Notes: generated by a model not told the origin, from the letters alone. Shown: positions 23,496 through 35,679, counted from the stretch's first letter. The stretch: DNA of 64,000 nucleotides from Aphidius gifuensis (GCF_014905175.1 NC_057791.1:9620492-9684491); one strand, 5' to 3'. Program-made: numbers and translations.

Positions 23496-23614
23496 TAGAA
23501 AAACATGAAGGCGCTTGTTGTTGCTTTCATGTGAAGCTGCCATTGTGGTATGCAAATGCAAAAATTAGGTAAAATTTACATGAAAGCAACAAAAAGCACC
23601 TTCATGTTTTTCTA
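23496..23614. repeat. Short palindromic element
   Basis: TAGAAAAACATGAAGG(C)GC...GTTGCTTTCATGT at the left is inverted at 23578-23614 (ACATGAAAGCAAC...CTTCATGTTTTTCTA). Arms are about 36 bp around a roughly 45-bp loop. Typical of a small MITE. Confidence 0.75.
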
Positions 23615-23959
23615 TCAAGACTAATATTTCTTGTCGGCGAATCGTTATTGCAAGACTTGCTATAATTCTCGCAATACGGGACCAAGAATAGCACCCTAGT
23701 TCTTATTATTCTTTGTAATTGATTTGTTTTAACCTATCCCTGGTAAAAATAATCTGGCAGAATCTGTTAAAAAAAAATCAAGAAAATGTGAGTTCTATTG
23801 CACGTAGCCATTTTAGCATTATTTAAAAGAAAAAAAAATAATAAAAAAATAGATGCACATATGAAGATAAATTATTAAAGAAGTATAAATATAAATAGCA
23901 AAAGTCTTTTTGAAAAAAAAAATTTCAGAAAGCTAAATGTCCACTTTAAATTAATATTG

Positions 23960-24624
23960 GCAGTGCAGCTAAAATATAAACACTAAAAAAAAAGAGAGAC
24001 GTCTAGGAGAGAGAAGAAAAATAATTGTAAAGTTTTATACCAACTGAACGTAAGAAATCTGGTCGATTTGATAAAAACTGATAAAAACGCAAAGATCGTA
24101 AATATCAATTATGGTTTAAATATATATTACCGCAACGAAAAAACTTGATTTTTTTTTAAAAAAAAGCTCGACATTGATCTATGGGATCATTACTAAACCT
24201 CAGCATCCTCATTCAACTCTATCATATTTTAATTAAATTTCTAAAAGATTAGAAACAGAAGGGGACAAAATATTTGATGTATAATAAGGCACGGTAGTAG
24301 TTACCCTGGTAGAAATATTTCTCCGCCATTACTCCGGCTTTCTTCGGCATTACTCCGTTTTTGGCCCATTTCCGGAGAAATTACTCGGGCATGAGATTAA
24401 TGTCGGAAAAATAAATCTGCCACTACTTTTATACCGGAATAATTTCTCCGCCATCAACCTCATGCCGGAGTAATTTCTCCGGAAATGGGCCAAAAACGGA
24501 GAAATGCCGGAATAATGCCGGAGTAATATTTCCACCAGGGTAACTCTCATAATCACACATATTCTCATCAACACAAATACTTTTCTTTCTCATACTTGAC
24601 TCAAGGCACTACCGTGCCTCTTGA
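23960..24624 (+). repeat. Direct repeat copy 1 flanking the USP5-like pseudogene
   Basis: Runs from GCAGTGCAGC to CTACCGTGCCTCTTGA. The same sequence recurs in the same orientation at 26934-27337 with mostly single-base differences. This copy is longer because a 237-bp MITE (24304-24540) is inserted. The unit includes an internal inverted pair, AGGCACGGTAGTAG and CACTACCGTGCCT. Confidence 0.85.
24304..24540. mobile_element. 237-bp MITE with about 90-bp inverted arms, TA duplication
   Basis: Ends CCCTGGTAGAAATATT and AATATTTCCACCAGGG, nearly perfect inverted arms sharing GGCCCATTTCCGGAGAAATT, flanked by TA on both sides. The other copy of the surrounding direct repeat lacks it, giving an empty site. 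Confidence 0.9.
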
Positions 24625-24899
24625 TAAATAAGTAAATAAACATACTGAAAAACTAAAAAAAAATAACCTTCTGAATATTAAAAAAAAATTAAGACTCAAC
24701 TAAAACTAAATAAAGATAATTTGTATTAAAACAAAACCAAAAGAAATTTTTTTTACAATTTATTTATCGTCAATTTTTGATTCCCCAATTTTCTTTTTTC
24801 TTAAAAAAAGTATTTACAAACATCTACTGATTGTTGTTCCTCAACTGAACAATAGTTATCACGTGAAATTGGTATTTATTTATTTTTTTTTCTTTCACA

Positions 24900-26530
24900 C
24901 GTTGATTTTTATGCCATCTAGGTTTATTGTTGTAAAAAAAGTGTGAGTGTTGTTTTTTTAATAAATATAAACATGATTCTAAACATGATGATAGTTTAAT
25001 ATGTGGTCTAATAATTGTATTATTTCTATCAAATGATTGTCAATTTAGTTCAGCTGCTTTTTTATCATTTTCATATGTATTAACTTCATCTTTATTAATT
25101 GCACAATTGAGTGGTATTGGTAATGGTAATAAATATTCTGGTCTATATGAATATTTTACTTTACCAGAACTACTATATTCTTCAACTTTAAATTCAAAAC
25201 AATCAATTGTTGACGATTTGATGAAAAACCAGGATGTCCACGTGATATTAAATTTTCAAACATTCTTGGTGATATACTTTGACGATTATAATCTTCATTA
25301 TTTAATTTAATTTATTATTATTTGGTTCGATTGAATATTTACCAGATAATAAACCACAACCAAGTTTTGATATTTGTGTATCGAAATTATTTGCTGGATC
25401 ATTATAATTATCATTAAATATATTAACTGATTCATCAACTTATTTTTTAATAAAATCTGGTATTATAAATAATGTTTGCATAACACAATTTAAATAACAT
25501 AAATTACCACGATTATTTAAACCAGTATAACCAGCACCATAAATTGGTATTAATTTACTTGATGCTTCTTGTAATGCAACCCATTCACCAAGTTTTTGAT
25601 TTAAATCAAGCTCAAGTTCAACCATTGATTTTTCAGTTTTTTCCATATTTGAAATATTGATACCCTAATGTGATAAATGTATTATTAAATTTGGATCATC
25701 AACCATATCATTTTCATCATATGAATAAACATCACCATTACCTTTTTTTGTTATTGTACCTAATTTAACAGCAAGTGGATAACCAGTTGTACGATAATGG
25801 TTAATTACATGATCATTAATCATTACCACCAGTACCATTAAAAAATTTACGTCCACATAATATACTACCATCAGTTAAATTTAACCATAAATTTTGTGTC
25901 AAATCACATTTTTCACATTTCCAATTACTTGGTGGTATTTTTTTACCATTATTCAATTGTGGCAATGTTGTTGCATGTCTAAAAATTCAAAAAAACAAAT
26001 AAATATTTATACTTAAACTTATTATTATTTTTTTGTATAATTACTTTGTTATTATTCTTGCTTTACCATCCCATGTACCAGCGCTTCTCTTCTCAGCAAT
26101 TTTAATTGCTGATTCAGCTTCTAATATTCCAGTAATCGATTTTATTATCTGTAAAATTAATTTTGATATGTTTATTTATATTTCAATTTGTATATTATTA
26201 TTAGCGTTATCTATTTATACCTGTTCTGGTAAATCAACTGATGGATATATCATACTTGTAAAATTTGGTAACATTATTATTTCATAAGTTTCATTATATT
26301 TAACAAAGTCATGACTAAAAACAAGAAATGTTTTCAAACTGATGAATAATCCATTTGGTGATTCCTTGAATAATATAAATTAAATAATTTATAAATGTTT
26401 TTTTTTATGTTTAGAAGTATAAATTAAATAATTTATAAATTTTTTTTTTTTCATGTTTAGAAGTATTTATAAATTCATTATTTTTAAACAATTATTTTAC
26501 CGGTGTATCAAATGAAAATACACTTTCATC
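24900..26530 (-). pseudogene. USP5 / isopeptidase T-like deubiquitinase pseudogene, introns retained
   Basis: Minus-strand exons with correct splice sites: 26501-26530 (DESVFSFDTP), 26221-26365 (ESPNGLFISLKTFLVFSHDF), 26045-26148 (SITGILEAESAIKIAE...TWDGKAR), then one long exon from 25978. That exon encodes the UBP zinc finger (WKCEKCDL...LWLNLTDGSILCG), TGYPLAVKLGTIT, DVYSYDENDMVDDPNL, the catalytic cysteine box GLNNRGNLCYLNCVMQTLF and later PRMFENLISRGHPGF. USP5 recycles free ubiquitin chains. Defects: a 7-bp duplication near 25825 shifts the frame, an expected Trp is TAG at about 25666, an expected Tyr is TAA at 25440, and about 25 codons are missing after the RGHPGFSSNRQQ region. The C-terminal catalytic part is absent. 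Confidence 0.85.
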
Positions 26531-26933
26531 CTTGTAAATTTATAAAATGATAATTTGTAAAATAATAAATAAATAAATGAACAAATGATACATACCTTAA
26601 ATATTTTCGGTGGATGTTTTGTATGTATATATAAAATAAAATATATTTGTCATGAGATGCTGAATTTCTTGATGACATTTTTCAGGACCATATTGACAAG
26701 CAACTCTTGAATGTTTTTTATATGCTGTCAAGAATCATGAGTGCATTTTGGGATTTTTTTTACTGAACTATGAGCTCATCATAAACAATATTCATTTATA
26801 TTATTTATTTATATATTTATGTTGTTTATGTTGTTTATTTTTTTTCTTACATTTAACTGCATTTGACGTGAGAGTCAACATATTCTGGAGGTTATGTTAT
26901 GAATGAATATAAATAAAATAATAATAAAATTAT

Positions 26934-27337
26934 GCAGTGCAGCCAATATAGCAACACAAAAAAAGAGAAAAGAAATAATTGCAAAGTTTACCATTACCAA
27001 CTGAACGAAAGAAATCTGGTCGATTTGAGAAAAATGAAAAGACCGTAAATATCAAAATTATGCTTTAAATATAATTAAGCAACGGAAAAATCTGATTTTT
27101 TTTTAAAAAAAAAGCTCGACATCGATTTATGGGATCATTACCAAACCTCAGCATCCTCATTTAACTCTATCATATTTTAATTAAATTTCTAATAGATTCG
27201 CGACGGAAGGGGACAAAATATTTGATGTATAATAAGGCACGGTAGTAGTAGTTAAAATCTCATCTCACACATATTCTCATCAACACACATAAACTTTCTT
27301 TCTCATACTTGACTCGAGGCACTACCGTGCCTCTTGA
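26934..27337 (+). repeat. Direct repeat copy 2 flanking the USP5-like pseudogene
   Basis: Same unit as 23960-24624 without the MITE: GCAGTGCAGC, CCAACTGAACG, AAATCTGGTCGATTTGA, CCTCAGCATCCTCATT, CTACCGTGCCTCTTGA. The two copies bracket the USP5-like fragment, about 2.3 kb apart. Consistent with a dispersed repeat, or with a duplication that brought the gene fragment here. Confidence 0.85.
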
Positions 27338-28049
27338 TTGTTACTGAATGAAATAATCACAAATTATGATTCAAACAATATATTTTTTAATTATATACGA
27401 AAGTTTAAGCTTATAATAATTTCGTCGCCAACTGGTTAATTAACAGAATAATATATGCTGAAACGTCTTGAAAGCTGTCTCCTGAAAATGATAATAATAT
27501 TTAAATTCCTTGTGTTTGTCACTTCACCTTTGGTCCTCCTGAAAATTTATAAACGAATTAAATGAATAACTGATTGACAAATGAGATTTAAAATAATTAA
27601 TTTTGTTTCAGAAAAAGACAATGCAAAAGGTTTGCTAATTTAGATTAGTGCCAGACAAACAAAATTATTATTTTATTATTTTTGAATATTAATAAGTTTA
27701 AAAACGATTCAATTATTATTGCAATATCGAAAATAGCAAATAATGGGTTGTCAATTAAAATAATATACAAATACTTTGGAAACGTGGGTTTGGTGTTTAC
27801 TTTTTTTTCTGTCACTCAAAGTCAGTTCTGCCCCCAAAAAAAAATATAGAACACTGAAGTCCGCTGTATGAGGGAGCGTTCGTTAGCTGGCCGAGGCCAC
27901 AAATCCAGCCAATTTCTCATCATGGTTCATTTAATATGGTTGTAGTGTCAGAACTCCTACATTATAATTTCAAATATTCAAATGGGATTTTCTCATAGCG
28001 AGTTTTCGATTTATCAAGTTGTCTCTCTGTTGGCCCAGCACCCGAATCC
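27338..28049. other. Spacer without recognisable features
   Basis: AT-rich at first, then mixed composition at 27860-28045 (GCTGGCCGAGGCCACAAAT). No open frame with recognisable motifs, RNA gene or terminal repeat was seen. Confidence 0.4.
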
Positions 28050-28190
28050 ACAGGGCAAATTTCATACAATTTAAGGCTTTTTTTTGCGGCTGATGGCGCT
28101 TGTAAAAATTTTTTTTATATAGATTTTACATACAGAAGCTTCACAAGCGCCGTGAGTGGTGAAAAGAAGCTCTAAATTGAAATGCCCTGT
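28050..28190. repeat. 141-bp palindromic MITE
   Basis: ACAGGGCA(A)ATTT...GATGGCGCTTGT at the left pairs with ACAAGCGCCGTGAG...AAATGCCCTGT at the right. The arms are imperfect and the loop AT-rich. No target duplication could be fixed. Confidence 0.7.
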
Positions 28191-28212
28191 GAATTGTACT
28201 GCAGGCCGAGGG

Positions 28213-29196
28213 CAGTGTTGGGTAGGTATAATACCGGTGTATCATACAGTATGATACATCTCCATTACCACACATTCAGAGCGCATCTACATTTCACTTT
28301 TTAAACTATTCTACTGAAGCCATTTTGCCTATCCGCCATTGTCCACATATTTATCACCCAAAAACAATATGTCAACATCCAACATAATATGTAGTCACAA
28401 GAATTTATTAATATTTATTAATAAATCAACTAAGGAAAAATGATTGTGTCTATTTTATTTAAATAATCTTAAAAATTACAATAAAAAAATGAGATAATAG
28501 ACATGATATGTAGGCAAGGAGGGTTTTCAAAGGTTCTAAGGAACATCATGAAATGCCAGGACAAAAGATAGTTTCATTAGCTTGCAAAAAAAAAAATAAT
28601 AAATACAGTAATTATGAGATTTTAATCCCACAGATAATTCAACATCACTCAATATCGCAAATATATTTTCCTTGTCGTTTTTTATGAGGAACGTATTATA
28701 TTAATCTGGAAAACCTATTTGCCAAGTTGATCTCTTTCATCATATTGGTGTACTCGAATATATTCAAGGCGAACTTATGAGCCAATTTTAAAGAAGTCAT
28801 AATATTAACTGTTAAAATATTTTCTCGTATAATGTTTTAATTCTAATAAAATTTTTTATACACGTTGATGAATGTATTTATTATTTATCGTGTAACGAAA
28901 AAAAACAGTTTGACAGCTGTGTACAGTGATGTGAGTGAGGGTTTAATAAATCATTTAGTTCATTTTATAAAGAAAGAGGGCACTTTCAACTATCATACAC
29001 TAGAGTGGGTATAAGCAGAGTAGTGCCAAAGGCGAAAAGCTGCCCAGAAGTGACGTCACTCTGCTATACCAACTACAAACGAAAAGCAGGATATAGCGGA
29101 TCTGAACCCGCTATTGGCACCACTTTGATTATACCCACTCTATCATACACGTATGATTGTATGATACCCTGAAAAGCATCGAATTACCCATCACTG
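28213..29196. mobile_element. Non-autonomous hAT-like element, 984 bp
   Basis: Ends CAGTGTTGGGTAGGTAT and, inverted, CAGTGATGGGTAATTC, followed inward by GTATCATAC words on both sides. The flanking octamers GCCGAGGG and GCTGATGA agree at five of eight positions, so the duplication is decayed. No transposase. A second palindrome (29001-29140) is inserted near the right end. Confidence 0.65.
29001..29140. mobile_element. Palindromic MITE flanked by a 10-bp direct repeat
   Basis: TAGAGTGGGTATAA at the left faces TTATACCCACTC at the right. TATCATACAC occurs immediately on both sides (28991-29000, 29141-29150), as expected for a target duplication. The interior is GC-richer and includes TGACGTCA. 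The terminal word also occurs at 22786-22802. Confidence 0.7.
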
Positions 29197-29299
29197 GCTG
29201 ATGATGTTTATGTATTCTTAGTAATAACTGTGTTTGTAACAATAGAGACTATTCGTTTTAAATTAAGATATGAATCTCAATGATCATTATTTTCTTTTA

Positions 29300-31031
29300 T
29301 AAAATGACCAATAATAAAACTTAAATTGACAATGAATGTTAACCTTTCAGCTGATTAAGAATTCAATTTTTTTATTCTTCAGCTCTTTCTCATCAATTTC
29401 AATTGGTTTGTTTTTCTTATTTTAATCAAATGTCAAACTAGCAATCATATTTAATTGTTGTATACTAAATTTTTTAGAAATGTAACTAAATTGATATAAA
29501 ATTAAGCCTAAGTCGTACTGGCAAATACCCTCAAGAAAATCATGCATAACGTCTTTAGCTAAATTTTCAAACATATCGAAGTTGTCAGTATAAGTAAATG
29601 TGTGTCTTTAATACCATTTAAAAATTTCTAAGATATTTTTATATGTTCATATTATGCAATTCTCGATTCTTCATGGTACAATAATGTTCATTAAATATTT
29701 CACTTATCATATTTCTATTTATCATACAAAAAACGCAAAAATAATTTGACTTAAATGATTCATTAAAACCAAGAAGAGTATGTAATGCTAGATTATCACC
29801 AAGCATTAATTCAAAAGAGAAATAAATACGTGTGGTTACATCTCCATTCACGATTTTAATGCCTTTGTCCAATAAAAAACGAAGTTCATCTATTGCTCGA
29901 TAAAAAGTGCATTGGTTATTTACTTGTTTTTTATCTAAGGTATTAGATAATAAAAATAAAAATATTTTTTCTAGCTTGGAGCGCAAATCTGGTGGTCAAT
30001 AAAGAATTGAAAAATACACTGCACTACACTTTGATAAGACTTTATAACTACCGAATGGATTATTTACTTCGTAATCATCATAGTATATTACCATTGGAAT
30101 CACTGTTTTATTGATAAATGATTTTTTTTTGTTTTTCCAGAAAGACCCTTGAATAAAATTGCTAATTATTTTATCATCACCATTTTCAAGTTCAGATATA
30201 TAATTTTGCATTTTAGAGTATTAACCCGGCATTTCAAAAAATATTTTCAAAACTTTTGTAATTGGTATAAACTGTGTATAAAGCGGAACAGTTTCATAAA
30301 TTATCGTATTTTTATATTTTTGAAAATCTTTTCTTTCACCGATTTGATAACGTTCAGGGGGAATAAATATTCTATTGCTTTTAAATTTTTAAATCGTTTT
30401 TGCTCCGTTTTAATTAAAAAGAATTGATCGGTCAATTTTTCTATTATTCCAGAAATAAAATTTGTGTCTTTGATATTGTATTTTTTTTCTAATATATGTT
30501 GAATATCATTCTGATCTAAATTCAAACTAACTCCCAATAAACCAGTGACATTATTTATTATTTCATCAATTTTATTTCGAGGTATTTGAGCCATATTATA
30601 TAAACTACTAGTAAATTTTAATAAAACTACATCTATATCTTCTGGTGTTTTTGAAGAAAACAAAGTTATATATTCATTTATATCATTTTCATTGTTAATA
30701 TTTTTATCATTAATGTTGGAAGTAGTGAAATCAAAATCTGGTGTTGAATTATTTTGTGGTGATTCGAGTGAAAAGACATTATTATTTGAAGTTTAATTAT
30801 TTAAATTTATTCTTAAAGATGGATCTTTAATTTTATTCACTGCTTTTAAACTATTTTATATTTTTCATAAACAGTTCTTCGATGTCGTTCGAAGGAATTA
30901 AGTATGGAAAAACTTCTCGTACATCATGATTCGGGGCATCTAAAAATTTTTTCGTCCGAATGGTTGGATGCAGTGTGGTTTATCAATTCTTTATGATTGA
31001 TCATAATCATTTCACATAAATAGCAATTCAT
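29300..31031 (-). pseudogene. EnSpm-like transposase, second copy (N-terminus to centre)
   Basis: Starts at 31031 with MNCYLCEMIMINHKELIN, a C2H2-like finger typical of this family. It continues through an open region (30663-30301: SSKTPEDIDVVLLKFTSSLY, IDEIINNVTGLL) to VIYYDDYEVNNPFGSYKVLS (30211-29996), an in-frame TGA, IYFSFELMLGDNLALHTLLG and FNESFKSNYFCVFC (29986-29639), then DVMHDFLEGICQYDLGLILY (about 29540). The C-terminal GPP...W block present in copy 1 is missing. Several frameshifts and stops. With copy 1 the two relics cover the whole family domain order. Confidence 0.75.
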
Positions 31032-31259
31032 GGTATTATCTTTAACATTATTAAATATTTACCTTAATATTACCTAAATATTGACTTTCAATTCAAATTA
31101 AATTCTTATTACGTGAAATACTTTTAACTTCACCAACAAGAGATTTCAATGCAAATTATACTCTGTTAAATGGTGTATTGATATTGAAGAAAGCTTGTCG
31201 AATGAATAGCCACAAAGATGAGCTGCAGATCAGATATTGGCAAAAAAGAACAAAACAGG

Positions 31260-32510
31260 TTTTGAGCGTTCAATCAACAGCTCTTCTACATGAACCAACT
31301 GAATAAACAGTGTCTTCTGAAACAATATATGAACCAGCTGGTTGAATTATTGACCCAACAATAACTGGTACTGGCTGATGTTGCAAAGGTTGAGTTCGAC
31401 GTTTTGTTGAAGTTAAAATATCTCCTATATTTGCAGCAGACTGAAAAATATAAATAAAAGTTACAAAAAAATGGATTAAAAAAAAATTGGTAACAAATAA
31501 AAGTAAACAAGCAAATTAAATCAAGTTTACTGAAAGAGAGAAGTACTCCATATTACAATTAAAATATTTTTTTTTTTTTCATTTCTAATCAAGAAGATTA
31601 AAAATAGTTAGTATAGTTTACCTGTAACTGGACTAAAAACGCATCATGACGTTCTTGAAGTGAATATTTACTTCGCTCAATAATAAAAATGTGTATTGTC
31701 AATATTGTCGTCAATTTTTTCTTGGTCAATGTTATTTGTACTTTTTTTTATTGTTTCGTCGAGAAAGATTTTTTTTATTACTACTTGAAATAATATATGG
31801 TAATAAATGCAAAATCACAGCATCTTGGCCATCTAAAATAATAATGAAGATGTATTTTATTGATTTATTAAATAAAATTGTTGAACTTACTGAAAATAAA
31901 ATGAAAAAAAAATAATAAAAAATTTATTGTTTACCTGCCGTAAGCGTTGGGTATACGTGTATCAAGCCTTTCTCCGAGGCGTCTTTGATTAGTACAATTT
32001 TCAATTTTATTCAACAAATATTCTTTTACTTGAAGCCACCCCCGAATGAATAATGAAGAATTATCAGGGTACATCAATTTAAAGTTAATTTCAAATAATT
32101 CAACAGCTCTATCGATTCTCAAACACAGGAATTGTTTTAAGTAGTCACCAACTTGTATTGAACTATTTTTGAATTTAGATTGGCGAGCAGGCCAAGTATC
32201 AGTCCGAAGAATTATGACCTCAGTCCAAGGTTGAATCAAAACAGCAAGCCTGATAAGTTTTTCTTCTATGTCCTGAGGTACTTCAATAACTTCATCGTTT
32301 TGTGTATAGTCTTTTGTTAATTTCAACAATCCGGATTCTCGTAAACGGGTTAGTCTGTAATGATAATGATAACATAGTTTTCCTCCTGCATTAATTTGCT
32401 GACCCAACGAGTTCACACAAAATGGTCTGTAATAAGTCTCAGATAGTTCACCAGAAAAAGTTGGCACCACTTGGTTTGCCAAAAACTTAAACTTGTCACT
32501 TGGTATTCTG
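31260..32510 (-). pseudogene. EnSpm-associated companion gene, C-terminal exons
   Basis: An open exon at 32482-31934 (GGKLCYHYHYRLTRLRESGL, EVPQDIEEKLIRLAVLIQPW) ends at a GTAAAC donor. Further pieces follow: DGQDAVILHLLPYI (about 31835), ERSKYSLQERHDAFLVQLQ (about 31680-31625) and QPVPVIVGSTIQPAGSYIVS with CRRAVD (31440-31270). This order matches an uncharacterised multi-exon protein that recurs in insect repeats, with a C-terminus of the type P..IVVG....SY.V.......AVD. It lies upstream of the EnSpm-like transposase on the same strand, so I infer it is that element's second gene. Function unknown. Confidence 0.5.
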
Positions 32511-32519
32511 CAAAGTTTG

Positions 32520-34280
32520 ATTAGAATATAATAATTTTCTGATGTAACATTATTTTTTGATTTATTACTTATTACGTGTATTTTATTTATTAATTTATAT
32601 CTTCATGAAAAGGATAGTAAGATGAAAAGCAATGAATAAATAATGCTCAAGTAAAGATAAAATAAATAGATAATAATATTGTTTTTCAAGATATAGATTT
32701 TGTATCATATTATATATTATTTTAAGAAATCAAAATATTTTAATAATAAAGTAAAATATGACTCATGAATCAAAAAAAAAATTTGTGAGCCATCTAGACT
32801 CGCAGAATATGTGTAAACATCTTCGGCGTGTTGCTGTAATTCAAATTAATATTAATAATTGGAATTGATAACGCTTGTCATTTAATTTCTTTGATGACTT
32901 GATATTTCGAATTATTCAAATAAATTGCATCAATTTCATTCGTTAATATACTAAAGAAGGGCAGTAGCTATAACTTTGCTAATATTTTGTATAGAATACA
33001 ATTATTGATTATGAAACGATGAATTTATACTTATTTAATTTTTTAAAATAAATGACATGTATTTTATTAGTTAAATGAACTAAGGAAATAAGCAGGAGCT
33101 CAGAAAAAGATAAAGCTAAGAAATTGATGAAGCCAGAAAAATTAAATGGTAAGCGACATCAATTAATTAGCTCGTCTTTTCGTTAGCTAATGCTTTTCTT
33201 TGGTTTTTATTAATTTATTTAACAAATGAAATACACGTGATTTATTTTAAAAAATTAATAATAACCAAAGACAAGCAGTGGCCACGGAAAAAATTAAAAA
33301 GTAAGCTGCATGAATTCTATACCTCCATTTTTTCTTAGCTGCTGCTTTTTCTTGGTATTTTAATTTATTTATTTAACAGATAATATTAATATGATTTATT
33401 TTGATAAATAAAAATACCAAGAAAATGCAGTAGTTAAGGAATTAATGAGTAAAGGAATAAAAAAAATCTTCCTCAAGTTGATTACATTTAAATCTCTAAT
33501 CTTAAAATTTTATAGTTAAAATTGCAAAAAATAAATATATCATTTTTTAATTGAAATATAATAGTGAATGGTTGATTATTTGTAATAAATTATTTACTAA
33601 TGATCATCATTACTAATAATAGAAATGTTTTGTTATATATGTGGAGCTGAAACGTTTAACTGACTAATGTTTAGTTAAAAAAAAATTTTCGATTGACTAT
33701 ACTATACTACTTACAAAAATTTACAAAAAAAAAGTAAATCGAAAATAAATTTTAGTTAGGTATATCTTTTTACGAATTTAAATGACGTAAATTTTCAATT
33801 TACTTTATATTTTTTTGAAATATCAATCAGATATAACTAAAATTTACTTTCTAATTTTGAAAAATATAATTCAAATATGAATTATATTTATTTTTTATTT
33901 AGAGAAAATATAAATTGAATATAAATTAAATTTATTTTGTATCTTGATTATATCTATATCTCTGATTTTTGAACTTCATAGTTAGAATTTCAAAAATAAA
34001 ATATATAATATTCAATTTAAATATATTGACAAATATTCAGTTATATATGTGCAGCTGGAAAGATATATTTTTAGATGGATTATAAAAATAAATGAAAAAA
34101 AAAACAAAATGTTATGTTCAATTAATTATTTGAAAAAACTTACAAAAAAAAAAACAATAAATAAATTTCAAAACAATTTTGATCATGTCTGTCCAAATAG
34201 GTATATATTTTAAATGTACTTGAGATTTTTTCCGAATATAAAATAAATTTATTTTGTATTTTCATTGAATATATATTTTT
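32520..34280. repeat. AT-rich region with imperfect inverted repeats
   Basis: Between 33050 and 33460 several 30-60-bp stretches recur as mirror or inverted copies (AGCTGCTGCTTTTTCTTGGTATTT facing AATACCAAGAAAATGCAGT; CTTTGGTTTTTATTAATTTATT facing AATAATAACCAAAGACAAGCA). The remainder is AT-rich with poly-A/T runs and no gene. It lies between the two coding parts of the EnSpm companion gene and may be intron or inserted repeats. Confidence 0.5.
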
Positions 34281-35090
34281 TTTCAATTATAAATGACATC
34301 TCCTAATCCATTATTATTTAAAATTGCCTCATGACAACAGTTACCGACCGCTGGATAACTTATTACACTATACATAATCTACCATCGCGCTTATTATGAG
34401 GTTCGGACCTATTCACCATGGCATCTGGTGGCCGAATAGTAAACTATTTCCAAATGGTCGGAATCATAATAATAATATAATACATACAGAACATACCAAC
34501 ACATACAAATAGTGGAGTGGTGTGAGTCGTAGCCAAGTGTCAAGATACGTATACAGATTTAATATTGATTATAGATAACAATAAATAAATTGATAATAAA
34601 AAAATGAATGTCGAGGCTGGTATTTTTTCAGAGCGTATAAAAAAAACTATACATATATGTTCAGTAGAGAATTATATCAATCTTACTGGAAAAAAATTTT
34701 ATTTGAATATTTCATATATTTTTAAAGCCCAATAAATGCCTAATCAAAAACAAAAATTTGGAAACAGTAGACCGTCTGTTATTGTAGAAAAAATTTATTA
34801 AAAATGATCCATAATAATATGATAAAAATATAACACTCAAATAATACTGTATTATTTTTCAAAAAGAGCGCCAAAAACCATTTGGAATGCGCCATGTTGG
34901 CACACGGACACGGTGAGTGTGTGTAGTTGCTACTAAACCCCGCCTATAGGTCAGATCCCTATAGTAATGGAGTCAGGCTAACATCCGTCGAAGGATAGGA
35001 CGCTCTTTTTTTGGTTTATTCATTTCACTCTAACTGTCACCCGCGCCTAAAGATGTTTACACATCAAAAATGATGAAATTTATTGTAAAT
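34280..35090 (+). repeat. Dispersed repeat, inverted relative to 57583-57800
   Basis: The outer parts (34280-34398 and 34970-35090) match the reverse complement of 57583-57800: GTTACCGACCGCTGG, TATACATAATCTACCATCG, ATGGAGTCAGGCTAACATCC, CGCCTAAAGATGTTTACACA. Here the repeat is split by a smaller insertion; the other copy has the uninterrupted site. Confidence 0.8.
34399..34970. mobile_element. MITE inside the dispersed repeat (PIF/Harbinger-like TIR)
   Basis: The ends GAGGTTCGGACCTATTC and, inverted, AGGGATCTGACCTATAGG agree at most positions. Flanking TAT on both sides and the empty site at 57686-57697 support insertion with a short duplication. No coding capacity. Confidence 0.6.
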
Positions 35091-35099
35091 TAAAATCGA

Positions 35100-35640
35100 T
35101 ATCAAATTTACTGACATGAAGTTTCCTAGTGACTTGTTGTCCGGCAAAGTATTTGCTGCTTTATCAATTTCATATTTGATGATGAATCTTGTTAATTCGT
35201 TTCGAGTTCGTGGTCATAAAAATTTTTTCGTAATGTCTTTTTGTTTCAATCGTATTTGAGCACTTGACAAAATGGCTTGTCCTTCACTATCTGTTTTTAA
35301 AATTGAATATAATCCATGAAAATTAAATGGAATAGTTAACAAGTTTTTTCATCGCACAATATTAATCAAGTTTGTATCATAAAATTACTGTTGTAGAGTT
35401 GATTCCTTCGATTTCCTTTGATGATTGATCAGCTTGATCAGCGATATTCGCTGTTGGTGTTGTTCTTGAAACTTGCTGATGATGAGATACAGGTGGTGAC
35501 TGTGCCACTGTTGTTCTTGGATATAATGTTGTTGTACTTTATGATGAAGTAATACTTTGTAACAAGTAACAATTGGTATATGATTATTGATTATGTCATG
35601 TAATGATGTTGAACTTGATGGTGTATAAAGTACAGCACCA
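35100..35640 (-). pseudogene. EnSpm-associated companion gene, N-terminal exons
   Basis: Minus-strand coding-like pieces: PSSSTSLHDIINNH (about 35610-35570), TTVAQSPPVSHHQQVSRTTP (about 35520-35450), then FHGLYSILKTDSEGQAILSS and PRTRNELTRFIIKYEIDKAA (about 35330-35140). The latter resembles the G...L......G..LL......L.....R..L...I..... pattern at the start of the insect repeat-associated protein whose C-terminus lies at 31260-32510. A GT-splice organisation is plausible, but the frame is broken. Confidence 0.4.
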
Positions 35641-35679
35641 TTGTTGTCGGTTTTTTATGATGAAGGAGGCTCTTCTCGG

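Noticed and set aside
25107..25310. Plus-strand 67-codon frame as a gene
   Set aside because: It is antisense to the USP5-like exon, whose minus-strand motifs are unmistakable.
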